Notes: generated by a model from the letters alone, not told the origin. DNA of 64,000 nt from Xestospongia bergquistia (GCA_963965975.1 OZ014412.1:2358501-2422500), one strand, 5' to 3'. Counted from the first letter of the stretch, positions 48,830-62,246 are shown. A program made the numbers and translations.

Positions 48830-49930
48830 GTTATAACAAGATTTCCACATGGAATATTTAAAATAGCTAAATTGTAACTTTTAAAATGTTGCTTTTGTAA
48901 ACTTCAATTGTTACAATTGGTAAATTTGCCATAACTGAGGATGACCACAAAATTGTCAAATATACTAATTAGGAACTCTTAAATATTTGGTAAAGTGAGA
49001 CATCTAAACATGCTTGTTAAAAGATAAAATTTAATAGTTTATATTGATTTCAAAATACTAACAAATGTTCTCTGCTTCCTGTCAATTTTATTGATATTTA
49101 ATAGTTTATGTACAATATTGACTTACCTAATCCTCCAGTTCTTATTGTGGTAATTTGTTTGTAGTTATTTCCACTAACTAAATCTTCAAATAAAATAACA
49201 GCGACTGTAGTTATTGTGAACTGAATTAGTCACTTTGAGTTTTGAGTAATAACTGAGTGTTGTTGTAGCCTTATATACACCAACTGTAAAATGTGGTTGT
49301 GTTTTGTGGTTTAGTATACAACTTCCTTCTTTTCAATATATTAATTTAATGCACTCTGATGCTGTTTACATTAGTAATATAATAAAAAGTCATCTACAAA
49401 TCCTGTAATAAGGTTACATAAAAGCTTATAGATGTTTGGTTAAGGTAATCATTTGAGATGTGACATTAAATTGTTCCCTATATCTTCAATAGTTCATATT
49501 ATATATTGTAATAGCTATCTGCTTTTTTGTAATTACTATCTCTAAATACTATTAACTTTTAGTTTTTTTAGCTATTTTAGCTATTATATTATATTATATA
49601 TAGTTATTACTAAAATTTGTAAACATTAAATCTGAACATTTAAAGATTTAGTTAGTTATATATAAAGTTATATTGTACATGCTAAAACTACTAAAAGTCC
49701 ATGTTATAGATATCGGGCAAAATATATTGATTATATATACTACAATAATCTGGATTTTTCCTTTAATCTTCCTTCTTTAGTGTTTAGCTCTAAGATCAAG
49801 ATCACATTATGATCATACAATGGCCACCTGATTTCATTGGTGAATCATGTTGACCTAATCAATGATCCATGCAAGTTACATAGATGGCCAGTTGATGTGG
49901 GTTGATCAAGATTACAACATAGTAATAATA
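48830..49930. repeat. Segmental duplication Y, copy 2 (partner 22600-23690)
   Basis: Collinear with 22600-23690, including the candidate minus-strand exon (49210-49130) with its GTAAGT donor and the GTGTATATAAGGCT element at 49282-49269. The minus-strand TM exon found near copy 1 is not present here; the PUS7L remnant lies beyond the break. Confidence 0.75.
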
Positions 49931-49959
49931 TGTTCAACTTACTTTTTATTATACTGGGT

Positions 49960-50445
49960 ACAACTAGCTACAACTAGTAACTACAAGTAAGTTAATTATA
50001 ATAGTTATTACCAAATTTCACAAAAAAGTTATTATGAAATAATGTCCTTTACTTATTAATATTTCTTATATTACTTTTAACTTATTAATATTTAAGTAGA
50101 TCCAATATATATTTAGTGACATTGTATTTATTGTTTGTTCTATAGTAGCAGGAATGTATATTTGATGTCTGTCAGTGTTGTCACCACTAGAGTTATGTTG
50201 CTAATGACAACTGTTATGATAATAGTTGTTAGGTGTTGTATTGTTCAGGTGAGGAGGAAGAGGCAAACAGGTACATAGAATTACTGTGATAATGAATTTA
50301 TTTTAAATTTTACTATAATGGGTACAGAAGTATGTTATCCACAAGTTACAAACAACAAGTATAATGAAGCTATCTTACCAATTAGAGTCCAAGATGAAGA
50401 TGATGAACCTCAGTTAATGTTAGTCCTTTAAGAAATAAACTATTT
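49960..50445 (+). pseudogene. Family 1 receptor 3' fragment (TM and C-terminal end)
   Basis: The TM exon at about 50150-50270 stays open (RVMLLMTTVMIIVVRCC then IVQVRRKRQ), like exon 11 of the intact family 1 gene. It is followed by the next exon (GTEVCYPQVTNN) and, after a deletion of most tail exons, the last coding bases (PIRVQDEDDEPQLMLVL, stop at about 50429). The extracellular part is absent. The first part is shared with 23690-24000. Confidence 0.65.
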
Positions 50446-50609
50446 CATTAATATTGTTGATAAAGTAGATAAGACATTAATACATTATATGTTAATAGTT
50501 TGATTTATAGTTATTGATTATGACTGTTCTTGTCTTAATCTTTCCTCTAGTAATGAAATTTATTCATTATTATTAACATATCTAGTACCCAAATACATAC
50601 CAGTGTACA

Positions 50610-50822
50610 ATATTGTTCTCTAGTTGATCAACAAGATATCAGACATAATCTAGCATATGAAGAAGGTAATTTTGTATCAAATGTCATATATTATAGTTCC
50701 ATTGTAGTCCATATAGTTGAAATGAGAAGTAGAAGAGTGGAGTTAGAGAGTAATCCATCATATACAACAGTACAACCTAGTAGGATATGTACTGCTGAGT
50801 ATGAAAATATTATAATATAATT
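50610..50822 (+). pseudogene. Family 2 receptor tail fragment
   Basis: Contains only the last two tail exons: DQQDIRHNLAYEE (50625-50666), then after a short intron EMRSRRVELESNPSYTTVQP and a YENIII end (stop at 50818-50820). The L of the second ITIM is changed (NPSYTTV against NLSYITV). No TM or ectodomain precedes it. Confidence 0.7.
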
Positions 50823-53682
50823 ATTGTGTGATCATTTTATATGTACCATGGATATGTGTAACCATGGATATGGATAACCATGGTTACATGTGACTATGAG
50901 TACATGTTATAATATTTTGTGCGATACTTTTTTAGTGCCAATTTCAATAATATTTTTTTGACACTCAAAAATTTAAAATTCAAAGTAATAGCAAAATAAT
51001 TTTAATGTAAACATCTTATAGTTGACTACAATAATGACACATTATAGTATTATGTAGAGTAGGTAGTATAATTAAGTGTGACAATTATAACAAATCATAT
51101 TACCAAAAGAATGATCACTGACAGGTGGTTACTGTACATGTACATCTTTTTGAGTTAGTGTCATCATTATAATATAATAATATAATATAATATAGTACTA
51201 TAGTAATATAATATAGTATAATATAATATAATATAATATCTTATAAATGATATTATATTATTAAATGTGTTATTGACCTATTCCTTTGTTAATATATGAC
51301 TATTAGTTCAGATAATTTTAATTTTATAACTTTTAATTATATACAGTCAATACTAAATAAATGATACATGTCATCATATACTAGAATAGAGTAATAATAA
51401 TAATATTAATATGTCATTATCTTATTATTTATTTAATTTTATAACAAATAATTATTCAATATTGTTCTCCATTTCAAATACAATTTCAGTGACATATAAT
51501 CAATTGTTATTAACATATCTAGTACCTAAATACATACCTGTTGTGTATAAATAAAAGTTGATAGTTATGACAATTATTAGTATCAAATGTTAGAGGATAT
51601 ATTGAATTTATGGAAACTTATCATTTTGATTTTAATATCACTATAATAAGAAGTGGTGTGTCTATATTATATAATAGTATTATATGTGAAGAGGTAGACA
51701 ATAGTAATACCAATGATTAATAATATTAATTGGTTATCTTATAGATAAACACTAGTTAATGACAAGATACAACTTTAATATCACTTTGATATATCAGTTA
51801 TTTGTTTATTGTAGTGTAATGATAATGTCTTATATATAATGATCACTAAAAGATTTAAGAGACCATTATATTATTATATTCTCCTAAAAATAATTGTCAA
51901 TCCAATATCTAGTACCCAAATACATACCAGTGTGTATGAATAAAAGTTGAGAGTTAAAATGAACCATCATACCTATTATAGTCCAGGATGAAGATGATGG
52001 ACCTTGACTAATGTCAGTCCTTTAAGGAATGAACTATGTCATTAATACTATTGATAAAGTAGATAAGACATTAACACATTATGTTAAATAGTTTGATTTA
52101 TAGTTGTTGATTATGACTGTTCTTGCCTTAACCTTTCCTCTGGTAATGAAACTTATTCAATAACCTCTTGTAATATCATTATGTCATATTATATAATGTT
52201 TATCATTTTATAGTTAATATCATTGCACAATCAGTTATCTTTAAAACAATGTATAGTTCTGTTTCTTTAAAACAATAGCAAATATTGTCTAGTTACATTA
52301 TTTAATGATCTAATCATGATCACTGGATAATTTTTATATGAAATCTGAATTGTCAGCATTTATTAAATATAAGTTATTATAAAATTAATGACTTTTTTCA
52401 AATTTAAGGACTGGGCAGGATTCCCAGCAAATTCCACATTAAGCACATTTTACTAGTAACAATTGGAGTTTAAAGAGTATGCAAAGTTTACAATTATTGT
52501 ATGTTAATTATGATCTTTTGGAAGCTGAGTCACCAAATGAAAGTCATAATAAAGGATGGTCTTTAATATGTTACTGGACTAGAACATTGGGAAAAAAATT
52601 AAATTACATGTATTATGACAATGAAAGTTTATTTAATCTAAGAAAGAAATCTATTTACTCTGGAGTATGTTGTACAACAATTTGTAACAGCAAACAATAT
52701 TGTTTCTTTAAGTCATAACAATACTTTATTACAAGTTATTGTAAGATAAAATATTTCTACAGTATATATTACAAGATAGTAATACAGGACATGTTCATTG
52801 AACACTAATAAGTTAAATCATGTTACTATAGAAACCTATATAGACCTAATCCTGTCACATCCTGTGTCTGTACTTAATTATTTTTAATTGTTTAGGTGAT
52901 CTCATATTGTCTAAATTAAACTTATTATCAATTAAATATGTGACATCAATGAGTTGATTGAGTTATTAATAGTATCGTTCTAATATTGTAATATAATATT
53001 AATCCTGTATCTGACTGTCCCTACTAGCCTCCTTGTTGTAGAGATAAGTGTATTCTTGTTGCCTTAACTTAATTCTTCTTGCCTTAACTCAAATTCGCAC
53101 AATCATAACAGATCAATGAAGTGCATGTAGATAATGTGAGGTTATGGGAGTGTTATTGTATATTATACACTACAACAATAGAACTATAACTCAAAAGTAG
53201 TTAAATGTGTCAAAATTGTCAAAATGTGTCAGAAATGTCAAAATTTTAGTATTAATTTTAGTTAAAGTAATTGACATATGTATTAATCATTAGTTAACTC
53301 TCAATATTGTCATTATTGAGGATCATTATGTTAGAGCATTAGTACATTAAGTGGGTCAAGTCCAATGTTATCAGTAATTATAGAGTACATATTGCCATTG
53401 GTCATAATATAACTGATATACTAAGACCAGTGACTAATTCTCTTATTGTTGTTATTGAATTTCAAATTAATCATTAGTAAATATTATCAACTACTTTATA
53501 TAAACTGATATGAGACAATTAGAAAGCGATCAGTTGTGATAATATATAATACACTAGTGATTAGATATGTACTATACTAATATATATATATTGTATGTAC
53601 TATATATCATAGATACTATATTATCAATGACTATATCTGGTAGATATTAGAATATACTGTAAATACAGATATTATCAGTAAA
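50823..53682. repeat. Family 2 3' flank followed by family 1 3'-end copy and family 2 upstream region
   Basis: 50823-51990 has the flank parts (AACCATGGTTACATG, AATAT run at 51165-51240, conserved frame at 51480-51550). 51960-52040 copies the end of family 1 exon 18 (ACCATCATACCTATT, TCAGTCCTTTAAGG). 52040-53682 parallels 29390-31143, including TTACTCTGGAGTATGTTGTA at 52655. The short frame at 52479-52718 lies in this flank and is broken in the partner, so it is not called. Confidence 0.65.
53494..53506 (+). promoter_or_regulatory. TATA-like element upstream of family 2 gene 3
   Basis: CTTTATATAAACTGATATGA about 190 bases before the ATG, as in the other full family 2 genes. Confidence 0.5.
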
Positions 53683-56428
53683 ATGGAGATAGGTGGAATC
53701 ATCATGAGAAATATTCTTATGATAATTATCATTGCACCTTGGTTTATAAATGAAGCTGGTAAGTTATATATCTTGTCTATATTATAATAATATAAGTTAT
53801 GTTGTAGCTGTGATCACAGTAGCTCCTTCATCAGTGTCTGCTCCAATTTACACACTGGCTAACTTTACCTGTGAGGGTACAGGAGTTACATTGATATGGA
53901 CAGTAGAGGGTCATTTTCTTACTGATCCCAGTAATCAAAACAGAGAGATATCAGTAACTACTAACAATATATCAGTTGATATGTGGTCATCAGTACTAAC
54001 TATAAGAGCACTACCTATTAATGATGGGATAAGTATTACATGTACTGTAATCAGTATTAATCCTTTTGATTTAAAACAGAAAGGAGCTACTTTAACAGTT
54101 AAAGGTAAATTAAATAAATTAATTAATTGCAAATGGAACAAAATAATAACTATAGATTTTGCTTTCTCTGCCTTTAAGCGATCAACAGTTGTAATTTACT
54201 TAGTTTGTTATCCTCATAAAATAATTCAAATGGTTAACAATAAATAATGGAGTAAATGTTGAGTGTATTGTGGTTACTTTAATGTTTATAGTTTTAAGCA
54301 GTTATTTCAATAAGGAACATTAACTCATATAGAGACAACAAATCAACCATTCACTTACACAATGTAATATATTAATAGTAAATACAATAAAGTAAAATGT
54401 TTATATTTTATTTATAAAGCAAAATAAAAATTTATTGATGTTTGTCACTGAGAGATCAATAAAGTCATCTACCTAATGATACAATGTTGTTTGTGTCTAA
54501 ATAGAATGTAATTAGATGTACAACACTTGTACAGAATATAGCAATAATAATCAAGCTTTTTATATAAGAAGTAAGAGATATAGGTGACTTAATTAAAAAA
54601 ATAAAATAAATAAAAAAATAATACTTTTCAAATAATGTGTCATAATTTAGGTATTTCATCTGTCAACGACATTCATTTGGACTTCACTAACAATCCTTCC
54701 TTAACCTGGTCTCCTCCATCATTTTACTCTGATGATATTTCATATTTGAGTATTACAACATATCACATTTATGTTAAGAGTAAAGATGGTTCTGTAATAG
54801 TAGATGATAATACAACTAATACATACTATCAGTTACCTAGTAACCTCTCTATTGACTGTAATTCTTATAATGTCAGTGTTACAGCATTTATTGTACAATA
54901 CAGTTCATTAGCTATAACTTTTTCTAAACAAAGTACTGAAAGTAAGATAGTATTAATTATACATTATTATAATATATTACTATATTATTAGATTATACTA
55001 TTGAAATACTTAACCATATTGTGAAGTTTAATAACTTAGGAAACAATTCTATAATACAAGTACAATTTACTATCAATGTAAGGACTATATTTTATATAAA
55101 TATACTACAAATAATTTTAATAAATATATATTTTCTAGATCAAAGGTTCCCCTCACCTATGTACTAGTACCATATATGGTATAATAAAGGATAATGTTAA
55201 TAATGAGACAACAACCTATCATCATGTTTATATTAAGAATGTTACTGATGTTAATGAAACAACAATATATTATAATATAACTGGACTACATCCTTCTCTC
55301 AATTATACATTTACTGCATATATTATGGATTTATTTAATAACACAAAGAATGAAGATCATGTGATATTTTGTGAGTTATTAAAATTTATATATCTTCCAT
55401 ATTCTACTTATCCATATTCCATGTATATAGCAATCTATCATGTTCAAGGACTCACTCTACAGTACTACTCTGATAATGGATCAGTTCTTGTAGAGTGTAG
55501 GTTTGCTGAGAGATCTACTGCTGATGGATGTCATGTGATATTTAGAGAATCTTCTAAAGGAATTGTGAAGTCTATTAATATGAGTAAATCCAATATAGAG
55601 GAGAGTACAGTATACCAGTATATAACTCTACCAGTTAGTGGTAACTATACTGTGACAGCTCATGATATAGTAGATGGTACTATTATAACTAACCCATCAT
55701 CTGTTGTGTACCCCCAAGTACTGGAATATATCTTACTACTACCATCTCCTACTGAGACTGTTAGTAATATCAGTAAGTACTATATACTAACTATATTATA
55801 TTATTTATATTATATTATTTACTAGATACAACATTAAATAATGAGATCACTATTGTTATCAGTAAGACCTTTATATTATTTTATAATAATGATATATATT
55901 ATTATTAGGTACTTTATTAAGAGTAGAGACAACTGGTTATATGACATCAGTAGTATCATCTACTGTTGAGATATCATGTATGTACTTAATATTGTATTAG
56001 TTATTATTATTATAACTTACTTTGTATACAGCTACCAATCAGTCTGTGTTCATTCTCATTACTATTACTAGTAGTACAGTCAGTATTGTAGTAAATATTT
56101 CTCTAATAGTGATAGCTACTAGTATTACTGTATATTGGAGGAAGAAGAAGAAGAGACAACAATATGAAGTTGGAGGTAAGAAAGAAAGTAACAAAATTTA
56201 GTACATAACAATATTGTTCTCTAGTTGATCAACAAGATATCAGACATAATGTAGCATATGAAGAAGGTAATTTATATAGTTGTATCAAATGTCATATGTT
56301 ATAGTTCCATTGTAGTCCATATAGTTGAAATGAGAAGTAGAAGAGTGGAGTTAGAGAGTAATCTATCATATATAACAGTACAACCTAGTAGGACATGTAC
56401 TGATGAATATGAAAATATTATAATATAA
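53683..56428 (+). CDS. Family 2 Ig/FN3 ITIM-type receptor, gene 3
   Basis: Exons 53683-53758, 53808-54104, 54651-54941, 54992-55077, 55139-55370, 55431-55772, 55826-55861, 55909-55977, 56032-56175, 56225-56266, 56325-56428; about 572 residues with consistent phases. Ig: TLIWTVEGHF, ISITC. FN3 lacks the PQGS of its sisters (DDISYLSITTY). The membrane-proximal domain has one extra Ser (NPSSVV). The TM exon is two residues shorter and contains Asn (SIVVNISLIVIATSITVYW). Tail: VAYEEV and LSYITV, both ITIM-like, ending DEYENIII (YxN). The 60-nt intron after exon 5 is free of stops in frame here, so its retention would insert 20 residues. The 3' half of the Ig exon and the next intron are almost the same as in gene 4. 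Confidence 0.83.
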
Positions 56429-57330
56429 TTATTGTGTGATCATTTGTTATGTATGACTATGGATATATGTAACCATGGATATGTGTAACCATGGTTACAT
56501 GTGACTATGAGTACATGTTACAATATTTTGTGTGTTACTTTTTTAGTTCCTATTTTAATAATATTTTTGTGACACCCAAAAATCAAAATAATCCAAGTAA
56601 TAGTAAAATGATGTTAATACAAACATCTTACAATACAGACTACAATAATATATGATACAGTAGAGGATTATGTAGAGTAGATAGTATAATTAGATCATAT
56701 TAGTGAAAAAATGATCACTGAGTGGTAATGACTGTACATGTACATCTTCCTGGGTTAGTCTCATCATTATAATAATATAGTGTGATATAATATAATATAA
56801 TATAATATAATATAATATAATACAATATAATATAATATAATATAATACAATATAATATAATTGTTGTTAACATATCTAGTTCCCAAATACAAACCTTTTG
56901 TATATGAACAAAAGTTGATTGTTATGGGATTACTAGTATCAAATGATAGAGAATATGTTGAATTCATGGAGACTCATTATTATGATTTTAATATCATTAT
57001 AATAAGAAGTGATATGCCTATAGTATATAATTGTAGTATATGAGAATAAGGTAGACAATAGTATTACCTATGTATAATAATATTAATTAGTTATATTATA
57101 GATAAGCACTAGTTGATGACAAGATATATGATATAACTTTAATATCACTATGACATGTCAGTTATTTGTTTACTGTAGTGTAGTGATCACTAGTATATAG
57201 ATGTAGGAGTCATTATATTTTGATAATTGGTATCATTATATTCCCTTTTAAATTAATCCCAATCCAATATCTAATCTATATTAGATAGATAACCCTCAGA
57301 TATAATTAACAGAGAGATTACATATCAAAA
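56429..57330. repeat. Family 2 3' flank
   Basis: GTAACCATGGTTAC palindrome (about 56486), AATAT run (56780-56860), conserved frame (56868-57043), and the AACTTTAATATCA/GTTATTTGTTTACTG block that also begins the window. No complete gene. Confidence 0.65.
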
Positions 57331-57334
57331 TGCA

Positions 57335-57610
57335 CTTATGTTATCATGTGATGATGACGTCATCATTAATAACACCTCAATATTTAAGGACTTGAAGGAG
57401 ATGTATCATTATTGATTAATAATAACGAGTTGAGTTCATTGACACTAGTAATACTCAAAACAGAGAAGTTTGGTGAGATGGATGTACCTTGATGTGGTAC
57501 AACAGGAAAGTGCAAAGGTTAATATTTATAGTATTTATTAATATTATATATATATATATTATAGAGAATATACTTGAGGAGGTGTAGCTGTTTGATGTTG
57601 ATGTTGTCTC
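57335..57610 (-). pseudogene. Inverted copy of family 1 exon 14
   Basis: On the minus strand this follows 12860-13100 of the intact family 1 gene: CAGCTACACCTCCTCAAGTA, TTTCCTGTTGTACCACATCA, CATCCATCTCACCAAACTTC, ATGATACATCTCCTTCAAGT, then GTCATCATCACATGAT. It has a short insertion near 57540-57580 and frame-breaking changes. The following 57640-57960 is family 1 intron 14 sequence in plus orientation (13130-13400), so only the exon part was flipped. Confidence 0.7.
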
Positions 57611-59535
57611 TTTAAGTCAAGATAATTTAGTATGTAATAAATACATTAAAATAAACAATATATAGCCTTATTTATATGACCTTTGAACTTATGTAATTGT
57701 CTGTATGTGTACAATACAAATTACCAATAATATTACTAATAAATATTCTAAGTTTACAATTTCTTATAAAACATATTACTATAAAGGAAATAAAGAATAA
57801 TAGTAATAGTTATAATAATAGTTGATGAAAATTATAATTAAATGTTGCATATGACAACAATATTTAATTATTATTTGAGATATGAAATGTATAGATATAT
57901 ATACACTATGGATAGTTTATTATTAAGGGAATTTTATTGTAATTCATACTGTAATTTTTTTGTTAATGTAAAAATATTGTTAAGAGGATGATAATCCAAT
58001 AAACTATCTACTCTAAACATATACTATCTGTTCTTATATATCAATTTACACTATGTGTATGTGGATATACATGGTCTACCTCACACAGTAATGGAGTGGT
58101 TATATAATATTGATAAATGCAGCTTTAATTTTCCTGTCATGATCCAGAAGAAAAGTCAACTTTATGACTATTGATAGTCTACATCTATATAGCTTTTATC
58201 TTAATTTATAGCACCTTAATATTACTATAGAGATCTTATAAGTAGTAACCTTTACTTTTTAAATTGTTTCAGATTATTTTGCTCTTTGCCTTTGTATCAT
58301 AAAACATTGAGTAACATTTTCTCTATGATATAACTAAACACACAATAGTATATATCTGTGGTTATAGGTTCTGTCACACTTCTAGTATGACCAAAAACAT
58401 ATTATGTATAGAAGCTGAGATGATATTTTGTTGAACTGTTTTGATTAGATGTCTCATACTAAGGTACAATGAAATATATTCATATTGTTTGTCATATTTC
58501 ACTTTGTATTAAATGTCCATTGAATATAATATGTTCTTGTTTACTACATCCACATCTTGTATTTCTCTAGTAATATAGGAATTCAATGTGTATTATTAAT
58601 AGTTATTAATAGTATTGTTATAAGATAGTAATATAAGATATGTACATTAAACATATAATATTAAGTTAATTCATGTTACTATAGAAACCTATGTAGACCT
58701 GATCCAGTGTTTTCACTTCATTATTTTTAACTGTTCAGGTGATCTCATATTGTCTAAATTAAACTTATTATCAATTAAATATGTGACATCAATTGAGTTG
58801 ATTAAGTTATTAATAGTATTGTTCTACTATTATATTAATCCTGTATCTGACTGTCCCTGCTAGCCTTATTCTTGTAGAGATAAGTGTATTCTTGTTGACT
58901 AAACTTAATTCCTGTTGCCTTAACTCAAATTTGCACAATCATAAGAGATCAATGAAGTCCATGTAGATAATGTGAGGTTATGGGAGTGTTATTGTATATA
59001 TTACACTACAACAATAGAACTATAAATTAAAAAATAGTAAAATAGTTTAACATAACTAATTAGTAAAATAGTTTAGAAATGTCTAAATTTTAGTATTAAT
59101 TTTAGTTATAGTAATTGATATATGTAATGATCATTAGTTAACTCTCAATATTGTCATTATTGAGCCTCATTATGTAGAGCATTAGTACATTAAGTGGGTC
59201 ATGTCCGATATATTATCAGTAGTTATAGAGTACATATTGCTATTGATCATAATATAACCAATATAAAAAGACCAGTGACTGACTCTCTTGTATAATATAT
59301 TGTTGTTATTTCAAATTAATCATTATTAAATTTTAACAAATACTTTATATAAACTAATATGAGACAATTAGGAAGCTGTCAGTTGTGATAATATATAATA
59401 TGCTAGTGAGTAGATATGTACTATACTAATATATATATATATACTGTATGTACTATATATCATAGATACTATATTATCAATGACTATATCTGGTAGATAT
59501 TAGAATATACTGTAAATACATATATTATCAGTAAA
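57611..59535. repeat. Family 1 intron-derived sequence, dispersed repeat and family 2 upstream region
   Basis: 57640-57960 parallels 13130-13400 of family 1 intron 14. 58010-58140 parallels 41890-42020. 58150-58625 is the dispersed ~470-bp repeat. 58625-59535 is the family 2 upstream region with CTTTATATAAACTAATATGA at 59343. No gene is supported. Confidence 0.6.
59343..59355 (+). promoter_or_regulatory. TATA-like element upstream of family 2 gene 4
   Basis: CTTTATATAAACTAATATGA about 190 bases before the ATG, conserved in place with the other three full copies. Confidence 0.5.
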
Positions 59536-62246
59536 ATGGAGATAGGTGGAATCATTGTGAAAAATATTCTTATGATAATTATCATTACACCTTGGTTTAT
59601 AAATGGAGTTGGTAAGTTATATATCTTGTCTATATTATAAAAATATAAGTTATGTTATAGCTCTGATCACAGTAGCTCCTTCATCAGTGTCTACGCCACT
59701 TTACACTCTGGCTAATTTTACCTGTGAGGGTATAGGAGATATATTGGATTGGACAGTAGATGGTAATTCACTCACTTATCCCAGTAATCAAGACAGAGAG
59801 ATATCAGTAACTACTAACAATATATCAGTTGATGTGTGGTCATCAGTACTAACTATAAGAGCACTACCTATTAATGATGGGATAAGTATTACATGTACTG
59901 TAATCAGTATTAATCCTTTTGATTTAAAACAGAAAGGAGCTACTTTAACAGTTAAAGGTAAATTAAATAAATTAATTAATTGCAAATGGAACAAAATAAT
60001 AACTATAGATTTTGCTTTCTCTGCCTTTAAGCGATCAACAGTTGTAATTTACTTAGTTTGTTATCCTCATAAAATAATTCAAATGGTTAACAATAAATAA
60101 TGGAGTAAATGTTGAGTGTATTGTGGTTACTTTAATGTTTATAGTTTTAAGCAGTTATTTCAATAAGGAACATTAACTCATATAGAGACAACAAATCAAC
60201 CATTCACTCACACAATGTAATATATTAATAGTAAATACAATAAAGTAAAATGTTTATATTTTATTTATAAAGCAAAATGAAGAATTTACTGATGTTTGTC
60301 ACTGAGAGATCAATAAAGCCATATACCTAATAATACAATGTTGTTTGTGTCTAAATAGAATATAATTAAATGTACATCACTTGTACAATATCTAGTAATA
60401 ATAGTCTAACTCATTATGTAAGAAATAAAAGATAACTTAATTAAATAATGTGTCATAATTTAGGTATTTCATCAGTCAACAACCTTGATTTAAGTTTTAC
60501 TAACAATCCTTCCTTAACCTGGTATTATCCATCATTTTACTCTGATGATATTCCACAAGGAAGTATTACAACATATCATGTTAGTGTTAAGAGTAAAGTT
60601 GGCTCTATAATAGTAGATGATAATACAACTGATACATTCTATCAGTTACCTAGTAACCTCACTGTTGACTGTAATTCTTATAATGTCAGTGTTATAGCAT
60701 TTATTGAACAATACAGTTCACTAGCTACAACTATTTCTAAACAAAACACTGGAAGTAAGATTATATTAATTATATATTATTATAATATGTTACTACATTA
60801 TCAGATTATACTATTGAAATACTTAACCATATTGTGAAGTTTAATATCTCTGGAAACAGTTCTATAATACAAGTACAATTTACTATCAATGTAAGGACTA
60901 CATTATATAAACACATTACAATAATTTTAATTGATATATATTTTCTAGATCAAAGGTTTCCCTCACCTATGTAATAGTACCATATATGGTATGACAAAGG
61001 ATAATGTTAACAATGAGACAACAACCTATCATCATGTTTATATTAAGAATGTTACTGATGTTAATGAAACAACAATATATTATAATATAACTGGACTACA
61101 TCCTTCTCTCAATTATACATTTACTGCATATATTATGGATTTATTTAATAACACAAAGAATGAAGATCATGTGATATTTTGTGAGTTATTAAAATTTATA
61201 TATCTTCCATATTCCAGTTATCCTTATTCCATGTATATAGCAATCTATCATGTTCAAGGACTCACTCTACAGTACTACTCTAATAATGGGTCAGTTCTTG
61301 TAGAGTGTATGTTTGCTGAGAGATCTACTGCTGATGGATGTCATGTGATATTTAATAAGTCTTCTAAAGGAACTGTGAAGTCTATAAATATGACTAAATC
61401 CAGTATAGAAGAGAGTAGAGTATATCAGTATATAACTCTACCAGTTAGTGGTAACTATACTGTGACAGCTCATGATATAATAGATGGTACTATTATAACT
61501 AACCAATCTGTTGTGTACCCTCAAGTACTAGAATATATCTTACTACTACCATCTCCTACTGAGACTGTTAGTAATATCAGTAAGTACTATATACTAACTA
61601 TATTATATTATTTATATTATATTATTTACTAGATACAACATTAAATGATGAGATCACTATTGTCATCAGTAAGATCTTATATTATTTTGTAATAATGATA
61701 TATATTATTATTAGGTACTTTACTAAGAGTAGAGACAACTGGTTATATCTCTAGTACAATGACAACTGTAATATCATCTACTATTGAGACATCATGTATG
61801 TACTTAATATTGTATTAGTTATTATTATTATAACTTACTTTGTATACAGCTATCAATCAGTCTGTATTCATTCTCATTACTATTACTAGTAGTACAGTCA
61901 GTATTGTAGTAATAATTGTTATTACTGTAATAGTGATAGCTACTAGTATTACTGTATATTGGAGGAAGAAGAGACAGCAATATGAAGTTGGAGGTAGGAA
62001 AGAAATAAACAATATCAATTACATAACAATATTGTTCTCTAGTTGATCAACAAGCTATCAGACATAATCTAGCATATGAAGAAAGTAATTTATATAGTTG
62101 TATCAAATGTCATATGTTATCATTCCATTGTAGTCCATATAGTTGAAATGAGAAGTAGAAGAGTGGAGTTAGAGAGTAATCTATCATATATAACAATACA
62201 GCCTAGTAGGACATGTACTGCTGACTATGAAAATATTATAATATAA
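59536..62246 (+). CDS. Family 2 Ig/FN3 ITIM-type receptor, gene 4
   Basis: Exons 59536-59611, 59661-59957, 60464-60754, 60805-60890, 60949-61180, 61241-61579, 61633-61668, 61715-61795, 61850-61993, 62043-62084, 62143-62246; about 575 residues, phases consistent. Ig: GIGDILDWTVDGNSLTYPS, ISITC. FN3 has TWYYPSFYSDD in place of TWSPPSF. The stalk exon is four residues longer (SSTM insertion). TM QSVFILITITSSTVSIVVII; short basic anchor RKKRQQ. Tail LAYEEI and LSYITI, both ITIM-like, then ADYENIII. The upstream alternative acceptor present in the other copies (TTATAG) is mutated here to TTATCA, which supports CCATATAG as the real acceptor of the last exon. The 60-nt intron after exon 5 is open in frame. 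Confidence 0.84.

Noticed and set aside
52479..52718. 79-codon open frame
   Set aside because: The matching segment at 29820-30060 is broken by stops and frame changes, and no domain or splice context supports it.
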